DNA from: Saccharina japonica | Lineage: Eukaryota; Sar; Phaeophyceae; Laminariales; Laminariaceae | Assembly (NCBI GenBank): GCA_008828725.1 | Contig: MEHQ01001472.1 | Location: 189,125 to 253,124 of the forward strand | Length of the DNA: 64,000 nucleotides | Direction: 5' to 3' | Shown: positions 42,332 through 53,845 of the stretch, in pieces | Numbering within the stretch: position 1 is the first letter of the stretch | How the letters are laid out: every line of letters begins with the position of its first letter | Made by a program: the position numbers and the translations under genes | The notes under the pieces: model-generated | Told to the model about the DNA's origin: nothing | The model's input: the letters and a program-made list of their open reading frames with translations, nothing else | Database searches by the model: none

Positions 42332-43274
42332 TACGGGGGGAACATCGTAATCAGGACCAGGTATGCTTTTAGTAAACATACTGGGATATATAGGTTTTTA
42401 CTTGCGTGATGGTTCCTGATTAGGGCCCATCTTAACGAAGACAGCAAAAATTCAATTTGGAAAATAAAATCCTATTTGAATGTGATTTCGCAAAAAACAA
42501 ATTGGTTTGCGTCCTATGGGGAATAGTGAATTGCTCGTTCAAATATTTATGAAATCGAAAAAACGCAGCATGCGTCACAGCGCCCAGGTGAAAAAAATCG
42601 ACGAGAGGAGACGAGAGGGAAAGCATGCGTCGACGCGTGCGCGCCGCCGCCAGCATACTTTTGCTTTTGACCGCCCAGGCTAGGAAGCTATCGCTCTCAG
42701 GGTCTCCTGGGTGGGCGTAGGGATCCCTGGAACGCCACGGGCAAGACAGGGGCGGCGATGGTGTTATCGAAGTCTTGAGCGTATCATGCTGTTTTTGGGT
42801 CGATCGCTCGGTTTTTTATCGGGTTGGAGCATCGAGCTGGTTGAAAAGTTGGGATTGCGACCGCCATGATTGGTTTTGAGGCGCCACCGCCGGGGTACGC
42901 TGTGCTATGGTCTATAGGCGTGGGCGCGGCTGTTGTCCCGGTGGCCTCGGGTTGTGGTTCACGTGTTGTCGCCTCGGTCGTGGTCATCGATGCCACCAAG
43001 AAATGACGAGATTGTACCGGGGGCGTTTGCCCACCGTGGACATGCCGGTCCATGTCGGGCCAACTCCTCAATTTGATTTGAATTCTTTGGAAAAGAAGGT
43101 CCTGGGACCTTCTTGGTTTTTTCGTCCAATTCAAATTGATTAGACCCCAAGATCCTAATCTTTGATGCTGGTGCGTGTGTTGACCAATGAAAAGCGTATT
43201 TGAATATTATTTTTTCCAAATTGAATTTACATCATACTCGTTAATACGGGCCCTTATACTATGGTCCCCCGTAA
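42332..43274. mobile_element. Family-C MITE split by another element
   Basis: Left part 42332-42422 and right part 43254-43274 are the two sides of one family-C copy. An 831-bp TTA-flanked element lies between them. Confidence 0.8.
42423..43253. mobile_element. GGGCCC-ended element, 831 bp, TSD TTA
   Basis: Left GGGCCCATCTTAACGA then AATTCAATTTGG. The right side is its inverse with TCGTTAATACGGGCCC. TTA flanks lie at 42420-42422 and 43254-43256. A 3-bp TTA/TAA target with inverted ends fits PIF/Harbinger. The minus-strand frame 42784-43134 (Thr/Pro-rich, 116 aa) is not recognised as a transposase. Confidence 0.8.
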
Positions 43275-43349
43275 TATATACTGTATAATACGTATGTGTC
43301 AAAATTGAAAAATTCCTTTTTTTTTGTTGTGTGAGCAAAACCCTGCTCT

Positions 43350-43420
43350 ATTAACTGTCTCAAAAAGGATTTGATCCTTGGCTGTCACGTACGCCGTCTA
43401 ACCGGCACATATAAACCACC
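43350..43420 (-). other. tRNA-like remnant
   Basis: On the minus strand, GCCGGTTAGACGGCGTACGT is followed by AAGGATCAAATCCTT, an A/B-box-like spacing. No cloverleaf could be drawn. Confidence 0.3.
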
Positions 43421-43610
43421 ACCGTCTTTCTTCTTTCTTTTTTTCTTTTTTTCCCCTCACCCGGTTATTTTTTTCTCACGTTCTTTCCCGCGTTTTTGTG
43501 GGGTCGGTTGGTTCTGTTTTATGTGGGTTTCCGTATCCATTTAGCTTTTGGCATTGCATGCATGGACTGACTTATCTCCTTTTGTTTGCGATGCACTGGG
43601 AAACTTTTCG

Positions 43611-43927
43611 GGGAGGGGGGCATCGTGAATAGGACCTATTAATACGTTGCACACCAAAACCTACATATTTAGCTATTTTTACCATCACGGGGGACTGTAG
43701 CAAATAGGACCAACGGTACTCACAAAAACCTACCTGATACATATTTCCCTATTTTTACTAGTATTAACACTATTTGGTCCTATCTACTATGGTCCTCCGT
43801 AATATTACGCGGGGGGGGGGGGGGCATCGCAAAATAGGGGACCTACGGTACACTCAAAAACCTATAGATTTGACTAGTTTTACTGTTACTAACAATATTT
43901 GGTTCTATTTACTATGTTCCCTCGTAA
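43611..43927. mobile_element. Three adjacent family-C copies
   Basis: A fragment at 43611-43682, then copies at 43685-43802 and 43804-43927. The last carries a 16-G run in its left end. Confidence 0.75.
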
Positions 43928-44296
43928 TAACCTGTCTCTTGCCTCCCAGCTTTTGAGGTTTTGGACCTCGGAGCTCTGTATCTCGTATATTAAATAAAAT
44001 TATTATAAACACGTCAGCTGTGAGTTCAACCGATTGAATAGTAGATACTCAACTTTGCGAGCTGCGTAGAATTTTTGTTCTATGTGTTATTTGTGGTATT
44101 GGTGTAGGCTTCGTGATGTACTCTAGGAGCCTGGTAGTTACTACTCGATTTTATAATAAGCCGTTCGCGCGTGTTATGTGTTTATTCCTCGTTAAGGATA
44201 TGGTTTAGTGACTCCCCTGGATACTACCCGGGTCAGCATATTGTAGTTTTTTTTTTGTTTGTGCCACAGCTTGTATGAATATCTCGCTTATCAATA

Positions 44297-44408
44297 TTGC
44301 GGAGGATCATAGTAAATAGGACCTACGGTGCACACAAAAACCTACATATTTTCCTATTTTTACTACTGTAACAATATTTGGTCCTATTTACTATAGGGTC
44401 CTCTGTAA
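44297..44408. mobile_element. TA-bounded MITE (family C)
   Basis: TTGCGGAGGATCATAGTAAA to CCTCTGTAA, flanked by TA. Confidence 0.8.
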
Positions 44409-44789
44409 TAGGAAGATAATGTGAAGGATCGAAGAATCAGCGAGGACAACGGGTGTGCTTTCTGGTTGTCGATGGGTGTCGTAATCATATCTTATAGGTA
44501 TGCATCTGTATGTGGAAATAGCGGGATTTTGATGTGAATAATAACTTTAAAAAAGGTGACATGAAGGAAAAAACGCAAAAGTACTGCCTGTACCTATATA
44601 TATAATATCCGATAGCACCATATACTGCCTGTACCTACGAGTGGTAATATCCGATATCACCACGTGCAGACAGACGTCTTTTCTCTAATTTACCACCGCG
44701 GAAAGTGCATCCCTCGTGTATGGGACAAACTACTTGGAATTGGTATAAAATCACGTTCGCAGCATTGGGAATGGGTTAATAATACGTAC

Positions 44790-45089
44790 CAGGGCATTTA
44801 GGCGCAGAAAAACGTTTTTTTTTTTGTTTGCCGACGGCGAACGTAAAAAGGTGCTTCAAAAACAAAATCTACGTCGTAGCGTCCGACGAAAAAAAGAAAC
44901 CCGCAAAACATGTTTTTCGCCTACGGCGAAAATTATTGCGTGCAGCGAAAAATGTTGGGCGCCCCTCCCCGAAACAAGTGTTGCGCTGCGCTGCGTGCAA
45001 GACGCCTTCCGGCGCCTGTTGCGCATGCCCGCAGTTTCCGACGCACATGTTGAGTCAGCGCAAAGGCGCAACGGCTAATTAATGCCCTG
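44790..45089. mobile_element. hAT-type MITE, CAGGGCATT ends, 300 bp
   Basis: Ends CAGGGCATTTAGGCGC and GCTAATTAATGCCCTG are inverted. The flanks ATACGTAC (44782-44789) and ATACGTGC (45090-45097) match at 7 of 8. The interior has short inverted GCGAAAA/TTCGC blocks and no real gene, despite open frames on both strands. Confidence 0.85.
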
Positions 45090-45224
45090 ATACGTGCCTG
45101 ATATTTATAGAATTAAAAAAACAACAGCTGTGAGATCGAGGGATTCGTCGTCGAACCTCATCTTTGCAAGCTGAGTGTGATACTTCGATCGCCCTGATGT
45201 GTATGATATACAGGCAGTGGTGGT

Positions 45225-45365
45225 CCCTATATAGTGCCGGTATGCGCCAGCCAACAAAGCCGGCACTGCTGTATGTTTGTACATAGCGGCAATCGACACT
45301 ACTCCTCACACTGCCACAGCTGGGTTTTCCCGTCTGCGCCAAGCCATTTCACCGTCACTAGATAT
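45225..45365. repeat. GCCGGCACTA repeat family
   Basis: TAGTGCCGGTATGCGCCAGCC, CACTGCCA and TCTGCGCCAAGCCATTTCACC. A second copy lies at 49492-49605, with shorter pieces at 45500-45560 and 45930-46000. Confidence 0.7.
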
Positions 45366-45744
45366 ATATATATATATATAGAACCCGTAAGTACGCGCGA
45401 TTGAAGTATCACACTCAGCTAGCAAAGATGAGGTTCGACAAAATCCTCGATCTCATAGCTGTTTTTTTTTTTTTTTTAATACATACTTGTATATATATAT
45501 ACGGCAGCCGGCACTACTCAGCCGGCACTATATGGGGACCACTGCTACTGCACGTTGTGTGTCCTTGGCGCTCGTTCAGCGCTTGCGCCGACAGAGGCAA
45601 TACCATGAGAGTGATATTTAGGCGCAGACGCCTTGTGGGCTGCTTACGGCCCAGGCCGCCTTCAGGGGGACCAACCACCCTCCTCGCCGATGTTTTTTTT
45701 TTTTTTTTTTCTTTTCCGTGAGCTTGCCGGCTGTACTGACTACA

Positions 45745-45840
45745 GTAAGTCTGTGAGTAAGGCACGCCTTGTCTGTGAGTAGTAAGGCATGTCTTGTCTG
45801 TGAGTAGTAAGGCATGCCTTGTCTGTAATTAATAGGGCAT
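45745..45840. repeat. ~25-bp tandem repeat
   Basis: Four copies of GTCTGTGAGTAGTAAGGCAT / GCCTT. Confidence 0.9.
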
Positions 45841-46079
45841 GGTTTGGCTGGACTCTGCGGCTGCGTGCCACTCTGTCTCAATGTATGGAACGTTGAGCGA
45901 TCTATTTTGATGCAGCGCTAGTGGTCCCTCAGTAGCTTCGTAGCGCCGGTTGAGCAGCAGTGCCGGTGCCGGAGTAGTGCCGGTATTTTGGTGCTGGCAC
46001 AGCAGTTTTTTTCATCTCGATACTAAACACCTATCTATTCCCCAATCCGGAGCAGTGCCGAGCCGGTCGCCGCAGCAAT

Positions 46080-46920
46080 AGTGCCGAGCCGGTTGTCGCA
46101 TGAAGGGTGAGCTGCACCCTACTAAGAACCGCTTTTGAGGCGGAGTTCTTGCATTGGATGACAGCTTCGAATGAGTTACCGTTTATGGGGGGGGGCGGGG
46201 GAGGGCGTGCTCATTTGCTGCTTGCCTTAATGATAGTTATTTTACCATTGACCACGCATCCCGCTCGGGACGAAGGCGGAGGGAGGAGGGGTGTACTCAT
46301 GTCGTGCACGGCCGTAGTCATATGGGCGGAGGGGGGGGGGGGGGGGGGGGTGCGCTTTCTGGGGGCCCATGATTGTTCCAACGTGTAGGGGGGAGGAAGA
46401 GGAAGGGGGGAGAGGATAACNNNNNNNNNNNNNNNNNNNNNNNNNNNNNNNNNNNNNNNNNNNNNNNNNNNNNNNNNNNNNNNNNNNNNNNNNNNNNNNN
46501 NNNNNNNNNNNNNNNNNNNNNNNNNNNNNNNNNNNNNNNNNNNNNNNNNNNNNNNNNNNNNNNNNNNNNNNNNNNNNNNNNNNNNNNNNNNNNNNNNNNN
46601 NNNNNNNNNNNNNNNNNNNNNNNNNNNNNNNNNNNNNNNNNNNNNNNNNNNNNNNNNNNNNNNCCCCCCCCCCCCCCCCCCCCCGTCCCCCCCCCCCCCC
46701 AATGAAGCTGTCATCCATATGTAATTCCGCTCCACAAGTGGTTCTTAGTAGGATGCAGCTCACCTTTCATGCGACTCGCCTAACACCTCACGGCACTTCG
46801 CGGTTGGTGCTAGCAATGTCTGCCTGGTCGGTGAAAACCCGACATGCTTCGTCCCAGCATTGTAGGGATGCGAGGGTCTATGGTCATACGACTACGGCCA
46901 CGCATGAAAATGAAGTACAC
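46080..46920. mobile_element. A1/A2 cluster around assembly gap
   Basis: A1 5' part 46090-46165, A2 46203-46270 (minus), A1 end 46283-46325 (minus), then a 243-base N run bounded by G and C homopolymers, then a long A1 copy 46715-46915 (plus). The opposing tails may have collapsed in assembly. Confidence 0.65.
46421..46663. other. Assembly gap (243 N)
   Basis: Preceded by G-rich sequence and followed by more than 20 C. Confidence 0.99.
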
Positions 46921-47094
46921 CGTAATGGTGGATATCAACAGACCCTATACATACCTAAGACTGCCGTTACGAGATGTCGTGCGGGATCTGTATGGCACAG
47001 ATAGATCCGACCGCCGAAGAAGCCTAGTCCTACAGTAGATTCGTGCAGATGACGCGGCTCCCAAGGGTCAGCATGATGAGCTAGAATGTGTGTG

Positions 47095-47215
47095 TGTTCT
47101 TCAACATTAAGCCTTCCTTTCTACCCGTCGACATCCAGCACACCCAGTGTCCGTGCCGATTCTTTATCCTAGAGAGGTGCCAGTTCTGTGGTCACAAAAC
47201 TACGCCACAGAGAGT
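47095..47215. mobile_element. Family-D element
   Basis: TTCAACATTAAGCCTTCC through CTGTGGTCACAAAACTACGC. Confidence 0.7.
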
Positions 47216-48200
47216 GTACAGATCAGGAATGTACTTGCCCTGAAATATCTAGAGGCATGAAATGATCTGTTCGATGATCTGTCCGGAGTGCGCTACGTAC
47301 GTAAAGCTCTCCCCAAAAAATAACCGTCAAAGCCTGCAAGATAAGCCACCCGCCTGGGCTTACTTCCCGTATTGGTTTTCTCGAGGACAAGGCGGTCACA
47401 CACCTATGAAATATGTGATGGTATCATGTAGCTATGAGGAGGTGCAATACGTATTATTGCGAGTAGATAGATAAATACGTACGGCCATGAGATCACGCGA
47501 CGTGCTAGTGACGGAAACGTCTCCGTAGATCGTTCATGTATGAAGATACATGGGCAGTGGGATCAGCCTGGTATTTTGGCTGAGCCCTATATAGCTTTGT
47601 ACTCCGTCCTCGTACATACCCTATCGAGCTCTTCGTAGTGCCATGAAATAAGCAACGAGAAGGTCTTTACCAAAGGAGAAGCATGCCCTGGCCAGCATCG
47701 ACATACATCCCTGTGCCCCCCCGAGAAAGGACATTCCTTCACACCTGGTATCTATTAAAAGTTGGGCTGTGAAGACGGCCAGTAAAAAACACACCGCCAA
47801 AGCTACATACAGTAGTAGTAGTACGTACGGCTTCGTACGAGTTGCTGACTCTATATAGGTCACCGGCTAGTTGGCAAGACCGTTGTTGTCGACGAATTGT
47901 TTGCCCTATAAAAACAATATTGATTTTTCTTGGCATTTTTTCCCCTGTTTTCCTGCTTTCCTGTTTTTTTTTTGTTGCTGTTTCCCTGTTTTTTTTTGTT
48001 TTTTGTTTTCCTGGAAAATAAAGGCTCTTAAGGTATGCACTCGTAAATCGTTCCTGTTTTTTTTTCGTTCGCTCTCTGTTAAACTTCTTGAAACGTGGGA
48101 AGTTTTTTTTTCGTTTTTTTTTTCGAGAAAAGGGAGGAATACCACGAAAAACGTTTTCCGATAATGACAATCTTTAGTTGTACAGGTATATAGGTGCGTG
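47215..48200. other. No gene seen
   Basis: T-rich 47930-48130; otherwise mixed. Confidence 0.4.
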
Positions 48201-48204
48201 TTGT

Positions 48205-48345
48205 CTCCACATTAAACCCGTTCTTTCCACCCAACTATTTAATACATCAGTACACTGATCAGTACACCCAGTGTCTGTCCTGATTCCTAGTCCTAGAGAG
48301 ATACCTACAGTAGTTATGTGGCCACGTACCGCTGTGAGACGGAGA
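48205..48345. mobile_element. Family-D element
   Basis: CCACATTAAACCCGTTC, CACCCAGTGTCTGTCCTGAT, GTGGCCACGTACCGCTGTGA. A partial copy is at 53045-53105. Confidence 0.7.
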
Positions 48346-48611
48346 AAATCAAAAACAAAAACATCCGCAAATTAACGACTACAGCAAAGTGAGAATGCCA
48401 GAGTACCGGATACGAGAACACAACGACACAAGCCATACCAGATAGATACAGCATTTGCTGCTGCATTGCTGTACATAAAAACCAAGTAATTTATCCCCAA
48501 ACGGGTGAAAACACTATTAATATTAATGTAGTCGCGGGCGGTGATTTACGGAGTTTTGCGTCTTTGTACCGACTGTCGCGTGTGTGGTTCAATTTGTCTC
48601 CATTTATTGTC

Positions 48612-48690
48612 ATTGTCCTTGCCATGCGGCAATCAACGTGCAACATGAGCTTCAACCTTGATCACTCAGAAACACTCCGAAAGAGGAAAG
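48612..48690 (+). repeat. Family-L dispersed repeat
   Basis: CTTGCCATGCGGCAATCAACG, GAGCTTCAACCTTGATCACT, CACTCCGAAA. Related copies: 52160-52245 and 58665-58750 (plus), 29205-29270 (minus). Confidence 0.65.
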
Positions 48691-48900
48691 CAATGAGAAG
48701 AAAAAGAGCTCTCTGCACATAGTCTACTTACTCCCTTCTGTACCTACTTACTTCCGGCTTGAAGTTTTGCCCTGTTATCAATAGTAAAGGTCAAGCCATT
48801 GGATTCTACAACAACAGTAGTTACCCTGTTATGTGTGGATGGCATGGTACGACTGGAATAAGCGCTGCAGATTTGTCAGACGGCAAATGGAATAGTAATA

Positions 48901-49013
48901 TTACGGGTGACCATAGTAAATGATAGTAAACAGGGCCTACGGCACACATAAAACCTACAAATTCACCTATTTTTATGAACAATACTTGGTCCTATTTACT
49001 GTGGTCCTCCGTA
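48901..49013. mobile_element. TA-bounded MITE (family C)
   Basis: TTACGGGTGACCATAGTAAA to GTGGTCCTCCGTAC. Confidence 0.75.
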
Positions 49014-49679
49014 CTATTACTGTAGTAGTATGATTCGTGATACCGTAAAAAAAGAGCGTTGAGATCGCACAGGGGTGGGTGTGATCGTTTTTTTCAGCGC
49101 TCGATTTTTCCTGAACGGGAAGGTTAAGGGTTGCCAACACCGAACAAGGCGTTTTGTGTAAATATCTGGTCGATGTTAAGGATAGCTACGTACCATGCCA
49201 CCCAGCAGTAGCCAGTAATCTATACCGAGTCGCTGGTCGGTAACATAGTCGCCTGTGGCGAGTAGGCCACAGCAGCAGTACAAAGTGCTAGGGCAGTGCA
49301 AGCAGTGGTAGGTCCAATGCCGATTCAGTATGTATGCGGTGGAAGCAGTCTGGATCAGTTCCTACGGTTTCTAACTCAGGAGCAGCCGCGCACACACGCC
49401 CGCCAAGAGTCGAGAGCCTTCCGCAAATACTAAAATTGTCAGTTAATTGGGTCAATTCGCCACCCAACTAATGACTACAGTAGCATTACGATCAGTGCCG
49501 GCATTCGCCAGCCAGCGATACCGGCACTACTCCGTACACTGCCATGCTAGTTGCTATGGTAGTCCTGTCTGTGCCAAGCGGTTTCACCGGCACTATTTAG
49601 GGTAGCCAGCACTACTCAACCGGCACTACTGTATAGGGAGCACTACTGCTGTACCAGCTAAACGTGTCGTCCAGCCCAC

Positions 49680-49860
49680 TCACAGCCCTAGTCATAGCTC
49701 ATACAGCCCATACAGTTCATACAGCTCCTACAGCTCACACAGTTCATACAGCTCATACAGATCATACAGCTCATACAGATCATACATATCATACAGATCA
49801 TGCTGTTCATACAGATCATACAATGCATACAGCTTATACACATCATATCATACGTGACAT
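49680..49860. repeat. 10-bp minisatellite CATACAGCTC
   Basis: About 17 copies of CATACAG(C/A)TC. A similar array (CATACAGATC) lies at 51585-51710. Confidence 0.92.
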
Positions 49861-49869
49861 ACATAGGAG

Positions 49870-50283
49870 CACACGACGAAAATGGTGTTTTACGAAAAAG
49901 GATATCATCGCGAGATATTTCCACACGTTCACAAGCCGTTTGTACTTATATATCGGTCGTCGCTTTTGCACCTTCCCCGCCGTCGAGATACACATACGTA
50001 GTCAACTTGGAAACTCGTCCTTCGGGTTTGTGTTGCCTTAAGCGTTATCTGTGGTTCAGTTCGATTCTCGGCTATAATCGACTTTTCCTGGTGGAACACG
50101 GAGAAAGGTGGATTCCTCTAGGCTTGACCAGCGGCGCGTGGCAAAAGGGATTATTCTCCCCGGAGATTGTGTCGAGACCCAAGTCGAACTCGCAAAACGT
50201 GGCATACCACCCCGCCCCTAAAGATGGGGGCAAGGTTGTACCAGGCATATTTTATTGGTCAGACGAGGCAACCTACCATTAAT
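49870..50283 (+). other. Open frame, protein-like but unidentified
   Basis: The frame runs from the minisatellite to a TAA at 50281. Its last 70 residues (NRLFLVEHGERWIPLGLTSG, WQKGLFSPEIVSRPK, VVPGIFYWSDEATYH) have a natural-looking composition and lie outside all repeats I found. No family recognised, and no splice signals settled. It may be an exon or gene fragment. Confidence 0.25.
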
Positions 50284-50340
50284 AGAACACCGAGTCAGCG
50301 CTGACTTGGTATATACCTGGTATATAATACTAGTATTCTA

Positions 50341-50445
50341 TTACTGGGGGATCATAGTAAATAGGACCTCCCATGCACACGGAAAGCTGTATATTTCCTG
50401 TTTGTATTGACAATATGTGGTCCTATTTTCTATGGACCCCCGTGA
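50341..50445. mobile_element. TA-bounded MITE (family C)
   Basis: TTACTGGGGGATCATAGTAA to TATGGACCCCCGTGA. Confidence 0.75.
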
Positions 50446-51239
50446 TCGTAGGTTCCAGTAGGTTCTCCCTCCTGACCATTTTCAAAGTAAGGTTGTACTA
50501 CTCTGGGCTGGGCGAAATTTTAAGAAGCGTCGGGTTGTAGACATGGGAGACTCAAACGGTCCCTATAGTTACGCCCAAAAGAGTGGAATTCACCCTCTTC
50601 TTGAGGCTTCACAGGGAAATATCGACGGGAACAAAAAAAGCGATATGTAGAAATTGGTGCCCCGAGTTACAGCAGTGCAAGGGAGTCATAACAGCACGCC
50701 CGCAAGGTGATCAATCCGTACCGCTGGGCGCAGGCTACTTGTCGACGATCGATAGGACCAAACGTTTTCTTTTCTTCATATGTCGAGCATTATATATTAA
50801 AAAATATATAAAAAATTAAAAAAACAACAGCTGTGAGATGGAGGATTTCGTCGAAACTCATCTTTGCTCGCTGAGTGGGATACTTCGTCCTCATGCTGGG
50901 TGTACATCCCGTATGAGGGGTATATACCAGGGTTCGAGCGATATTTACCATTGATTCGAGTAACCGGACACCGTGTCGTATAAACACCGGACGAATGACC
51001 CCCCACGAAAGAAAGACAGGCGAGAGGAGAATCATAGGGCATAACAAGGAAACTTCAGAACCCGTAACACTGAAGTTACGTAGTGGAGTAGTGGAGAACG
51101 ACGGCACTCTTGTCTTTTGTATATACGAAATCTTGCATGGGTCAGCACTCCCGGTTTTTACCGTGGTACTCTTTACTGTTGTACGTATATAATAGGTGCC
51201 CTGTACGTACACCCTTCGCGAAACGGCACGAATTTGGTG

Positions 51240-51415
51240 AGGTACGCCAGGAGCATCGGGGTCGAAAATGATGGAGGGAACCAAATGTGAATTGCCAAGA
51301 TTTGTCCCCAAGTCCTGGCGTGGTTGAAAGGAACGTTGGGGTCGAAACGATGGAAGGGATCAAACGTGAATTCTCAACATTGGTTCCGAGTCTTGACTTG
51401 GTGGAATACGTACTA
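51240..51415. repeat. Two ~85-bp tandem units
   Basis: GGGGTCGAAA(A/C)..., GATGGA(G/A)GGA(A/T)C, AAA(T/C)GTGAATT and GAGTCTTGACTTGG-like blocks are repeated. Confidence 0.75.
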
Positions 51416-51454
51416 TTGTTGTTGGCTTTTTAGCAGTCTGATCGTGAATATAGC

Positions 51455-51530
51455 CCACGTCTGACAGATAGATCATGATCTATTAATAGATGATCTAGAT
51501 GATGATCTAGATGATCTAGATCCTAAACTG
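51455..51530. repeat. GATGATCTA repeat
   Basis: A run of GATGATCTAGAT units, similar to the larger array at 54640-54915. Confidence 0.85.
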
Positions 51531-51954
51531 ATGTTATGATACGTTGTGCAGGATCTGTACAGCAGTGCATGTCCTACTGATGTAGGTCATACAGATCATA
51601 CAGATCATACAGATAATACATATCACACATATCATTCAGATCATACAGATCATATAGATCATACATATCATACAAGTCGTACAGATCATACAGGTCGTAT
51701 AGATCAGGAGCCCAATCTGCCCTGCAAGGTCTATATCATCAAGTAAGTGGGGATCGATGATTCTGTCCCATGTATAATATATGAAGTTTTTCGCTGCGAT
51801 GTCCAAAACTAAGAGCCACAATGGACCTTGGGGTGGGTGTCTCCCGTTGCTCGTGGCGGAAGGCCCCACTGATTGCCGTATCCCCTTGAAGCTTCACAAC
51901 TGTGGGCCGACCGTCTTTCATAAAACCTTTATCAAGAAAACCCCCTGTCCTGTC

Positions 51955-52155
51955 GACCTGCCAAGTCGACGAGGGAATAAAGAGCGGAAGTTTCCTCGCG
52001 ATAATAACTGCAAGGCACGAGCCGCAGTGAGGAGGGGGGGGGGGAGGAGAGCCTGTCATGTTGAGACCCCAGATCTGAGTTACGGCTAGGAGTGAGAGAG
52101 ACAAGAAAGGCGGAGGCAATAAACTGGACGATGAAAAAACAAAAACGAAAAAAAT
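51955..52155 (+). mobile_element. SINE (family E), 5' truncated
   Basis: GTCGACGAGGGAATAAAGAG to a tail GATGAAAAAACAAAAACGAA. Confidence 0.78.
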
Positions 52156-52369
52156 GAAGTATTGTTATTCTTGCCATCCTACGATGGGTAGCAAGGCGTG
52201 AACTTCAGCGTTGATCACCCACAAGCACTCCGAAATACGAAAACCGCGGAAACGACATACGTCGTACGATACTATTCTTCACGAGGTCATACACTCCGTA
52301 GTACGCGCGACCGAACTGTCACACGCAGCCAGCCTCGAAAACATGCGTCTCGTCGAAGTTCTCGATCTC

Positions 52370-52810
52370 TCTCTTAGCGGAGGTAATGTTGGCAGAACAA
52401 AAAACGGCGCCACTTTGCCAAGTTTCGATAGCAGCAGTATAAAACAGTATAGCAGTAGTATAATCACAGTATCACAGTAGTAGACTACTGATAATGCAAC
52501 CACCATTTAGTAGACTACTGCGACGTAATACTCGATCTCACAGCGGAGGTGCAATTCCAATGTTGACAAAACAAACACGGTGCGACTTCGCCAAGTTTCG
52601 ACAGCAGTAGTAGTATAACAGTATAACAGCAGTACAATGACAGTGAATATCCAGTAGGCTACTGCTACGTAATACTCTTTCGTTTTGTTATATTCCCTTT
52701 TTTAATATCGCAGCGGTAGTAGTATAACAGTATAACAGCAGCAGAATCACAGCAGTGTATCAGTAGACTACTGTACTGCTACGTAATACTCTTTCGTTTT
52801 GTTTGATTCC
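52370..52810. repeat. Three ~150-bp tandem units
   Basis: Each unit has CAGCGGAGGTNNAAT, TTTCGANAGCAGNAGTA, TATAACAGTATANCAG, AGTAGNCTACTG and TACGTAATACTCTTTCG. Confidence 0.85.
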
Positions 52811-53266
52811 CTTTTTTTTTGTATGTGGACGAGCTCTTGGGCCTTGTTGTGCGCGTGCGTGTGCGGTACATCGTTACATCGCACATTCACAAACACCCCA
52901 ACACTATTATATTACGCAACATACCACCTATACATTTATTAAATATATTAAAACAACAGCTGTGAGATGGAGGATTTCGTCGAAACTCATCTTCGCAAGC
53001 TGAGTGTGACATATACTTCGATCGTTTATATATGCGAGTATGCGCGTGTGTTCTTCACATTAAGCCGTTAATTTCTACCCGTTGAAATCCAGCTGGACAT
53101 CATCGTACACTTGGTATATAATACCTATACAACCCCCCTTTGGAGACAAGTGCCTTGAAACTAGACCGATACTTACTCACATGTTACTCTATAGTGCGTC
53201 GCTAAAAGAGGTGTAAGGGCTGCTGCGCGTTGGCCGCTGCTGACTATACGTTCGCCGGCTTGGTTA

Positions 53267-53389
53267 TTACGGAGGACCATAGGAAATAGGGACCCAATAT
53301 TGTTGGTAAAAAACGCTATTATAACCATTTTAGGTTTTTGTGTGCACCGTAGGTTCCTATTTACTAGTGTTTACTATAGTCCCCCGTAA
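53267..53389. mobile_element. TA-bounded MITE (family C)
   Basis: TTACGGAGGACCATAGG to TATAGTCCCCCGTAA, with TA on both sides. Confidence 0.8.
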
Positions 53390-53499
53390 TACTATTAATA
53401 GTGGGCTAGCTTTTACAGTTACTGCTGCAGTTAGTAATTATGACACCGTTTTTTTTTTGGTCGGTCATATATGCAATCCCGGTTTTTATTGTCTACTCC

Positions 53500-53845
53500 G
53501 AAAATAAAACGGGTGTATATGACGGGTAAATTTCGTCCCTGTTTGAGTCAAGGTCGTGGGGTCGAGCCCCTCCCGAGTGCATGCTCGTAGGGGCTTTTTC
53601 TCGCGAAAAAGATCTTGACTATTCATAGCGGAAAGCGCGAGGGCGTGAGTTATATAGCAAAATTCGATGAAAATCGACGAGCGTTGGGAATGCTGAGCCC
53701 TCTGCGCGATAAAAATCAAGGCACGGACCGTAGTAGGGAGGAAGGATAAGAGCCTGCTTTGTGACCCCAGATCTGAGTTACGACTATGGAGGGAGAGGGA
53801 CAGAAGTGCGAAGATAATAAATGGAATGGAAATATATATATATAT
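53500..53845 (+). mobile_element. tRNA-derived SINE, long copy (family E)
   Basis: B-box-like GGGGTCGAGCCCC at about 53557, then the common body (CGACGAGCGTTGGGAATGCTG, CCCCAGATCTGAGTTACGAC) and AATAAATGGAATGG at the tail. The 5' head differs from the 34398 copy. Confidence 0.75.

Noticed and set aside
46211-46763. Frames spanning the N run
   Set aside because: Most residues are undetermined; the rest is homopolymer Gly/Pro.
49664-49860. His/Thr-rich HTDHTAHT protein
   Set aside because: Produced by the CATACAG(C/A)TC minisatellite.
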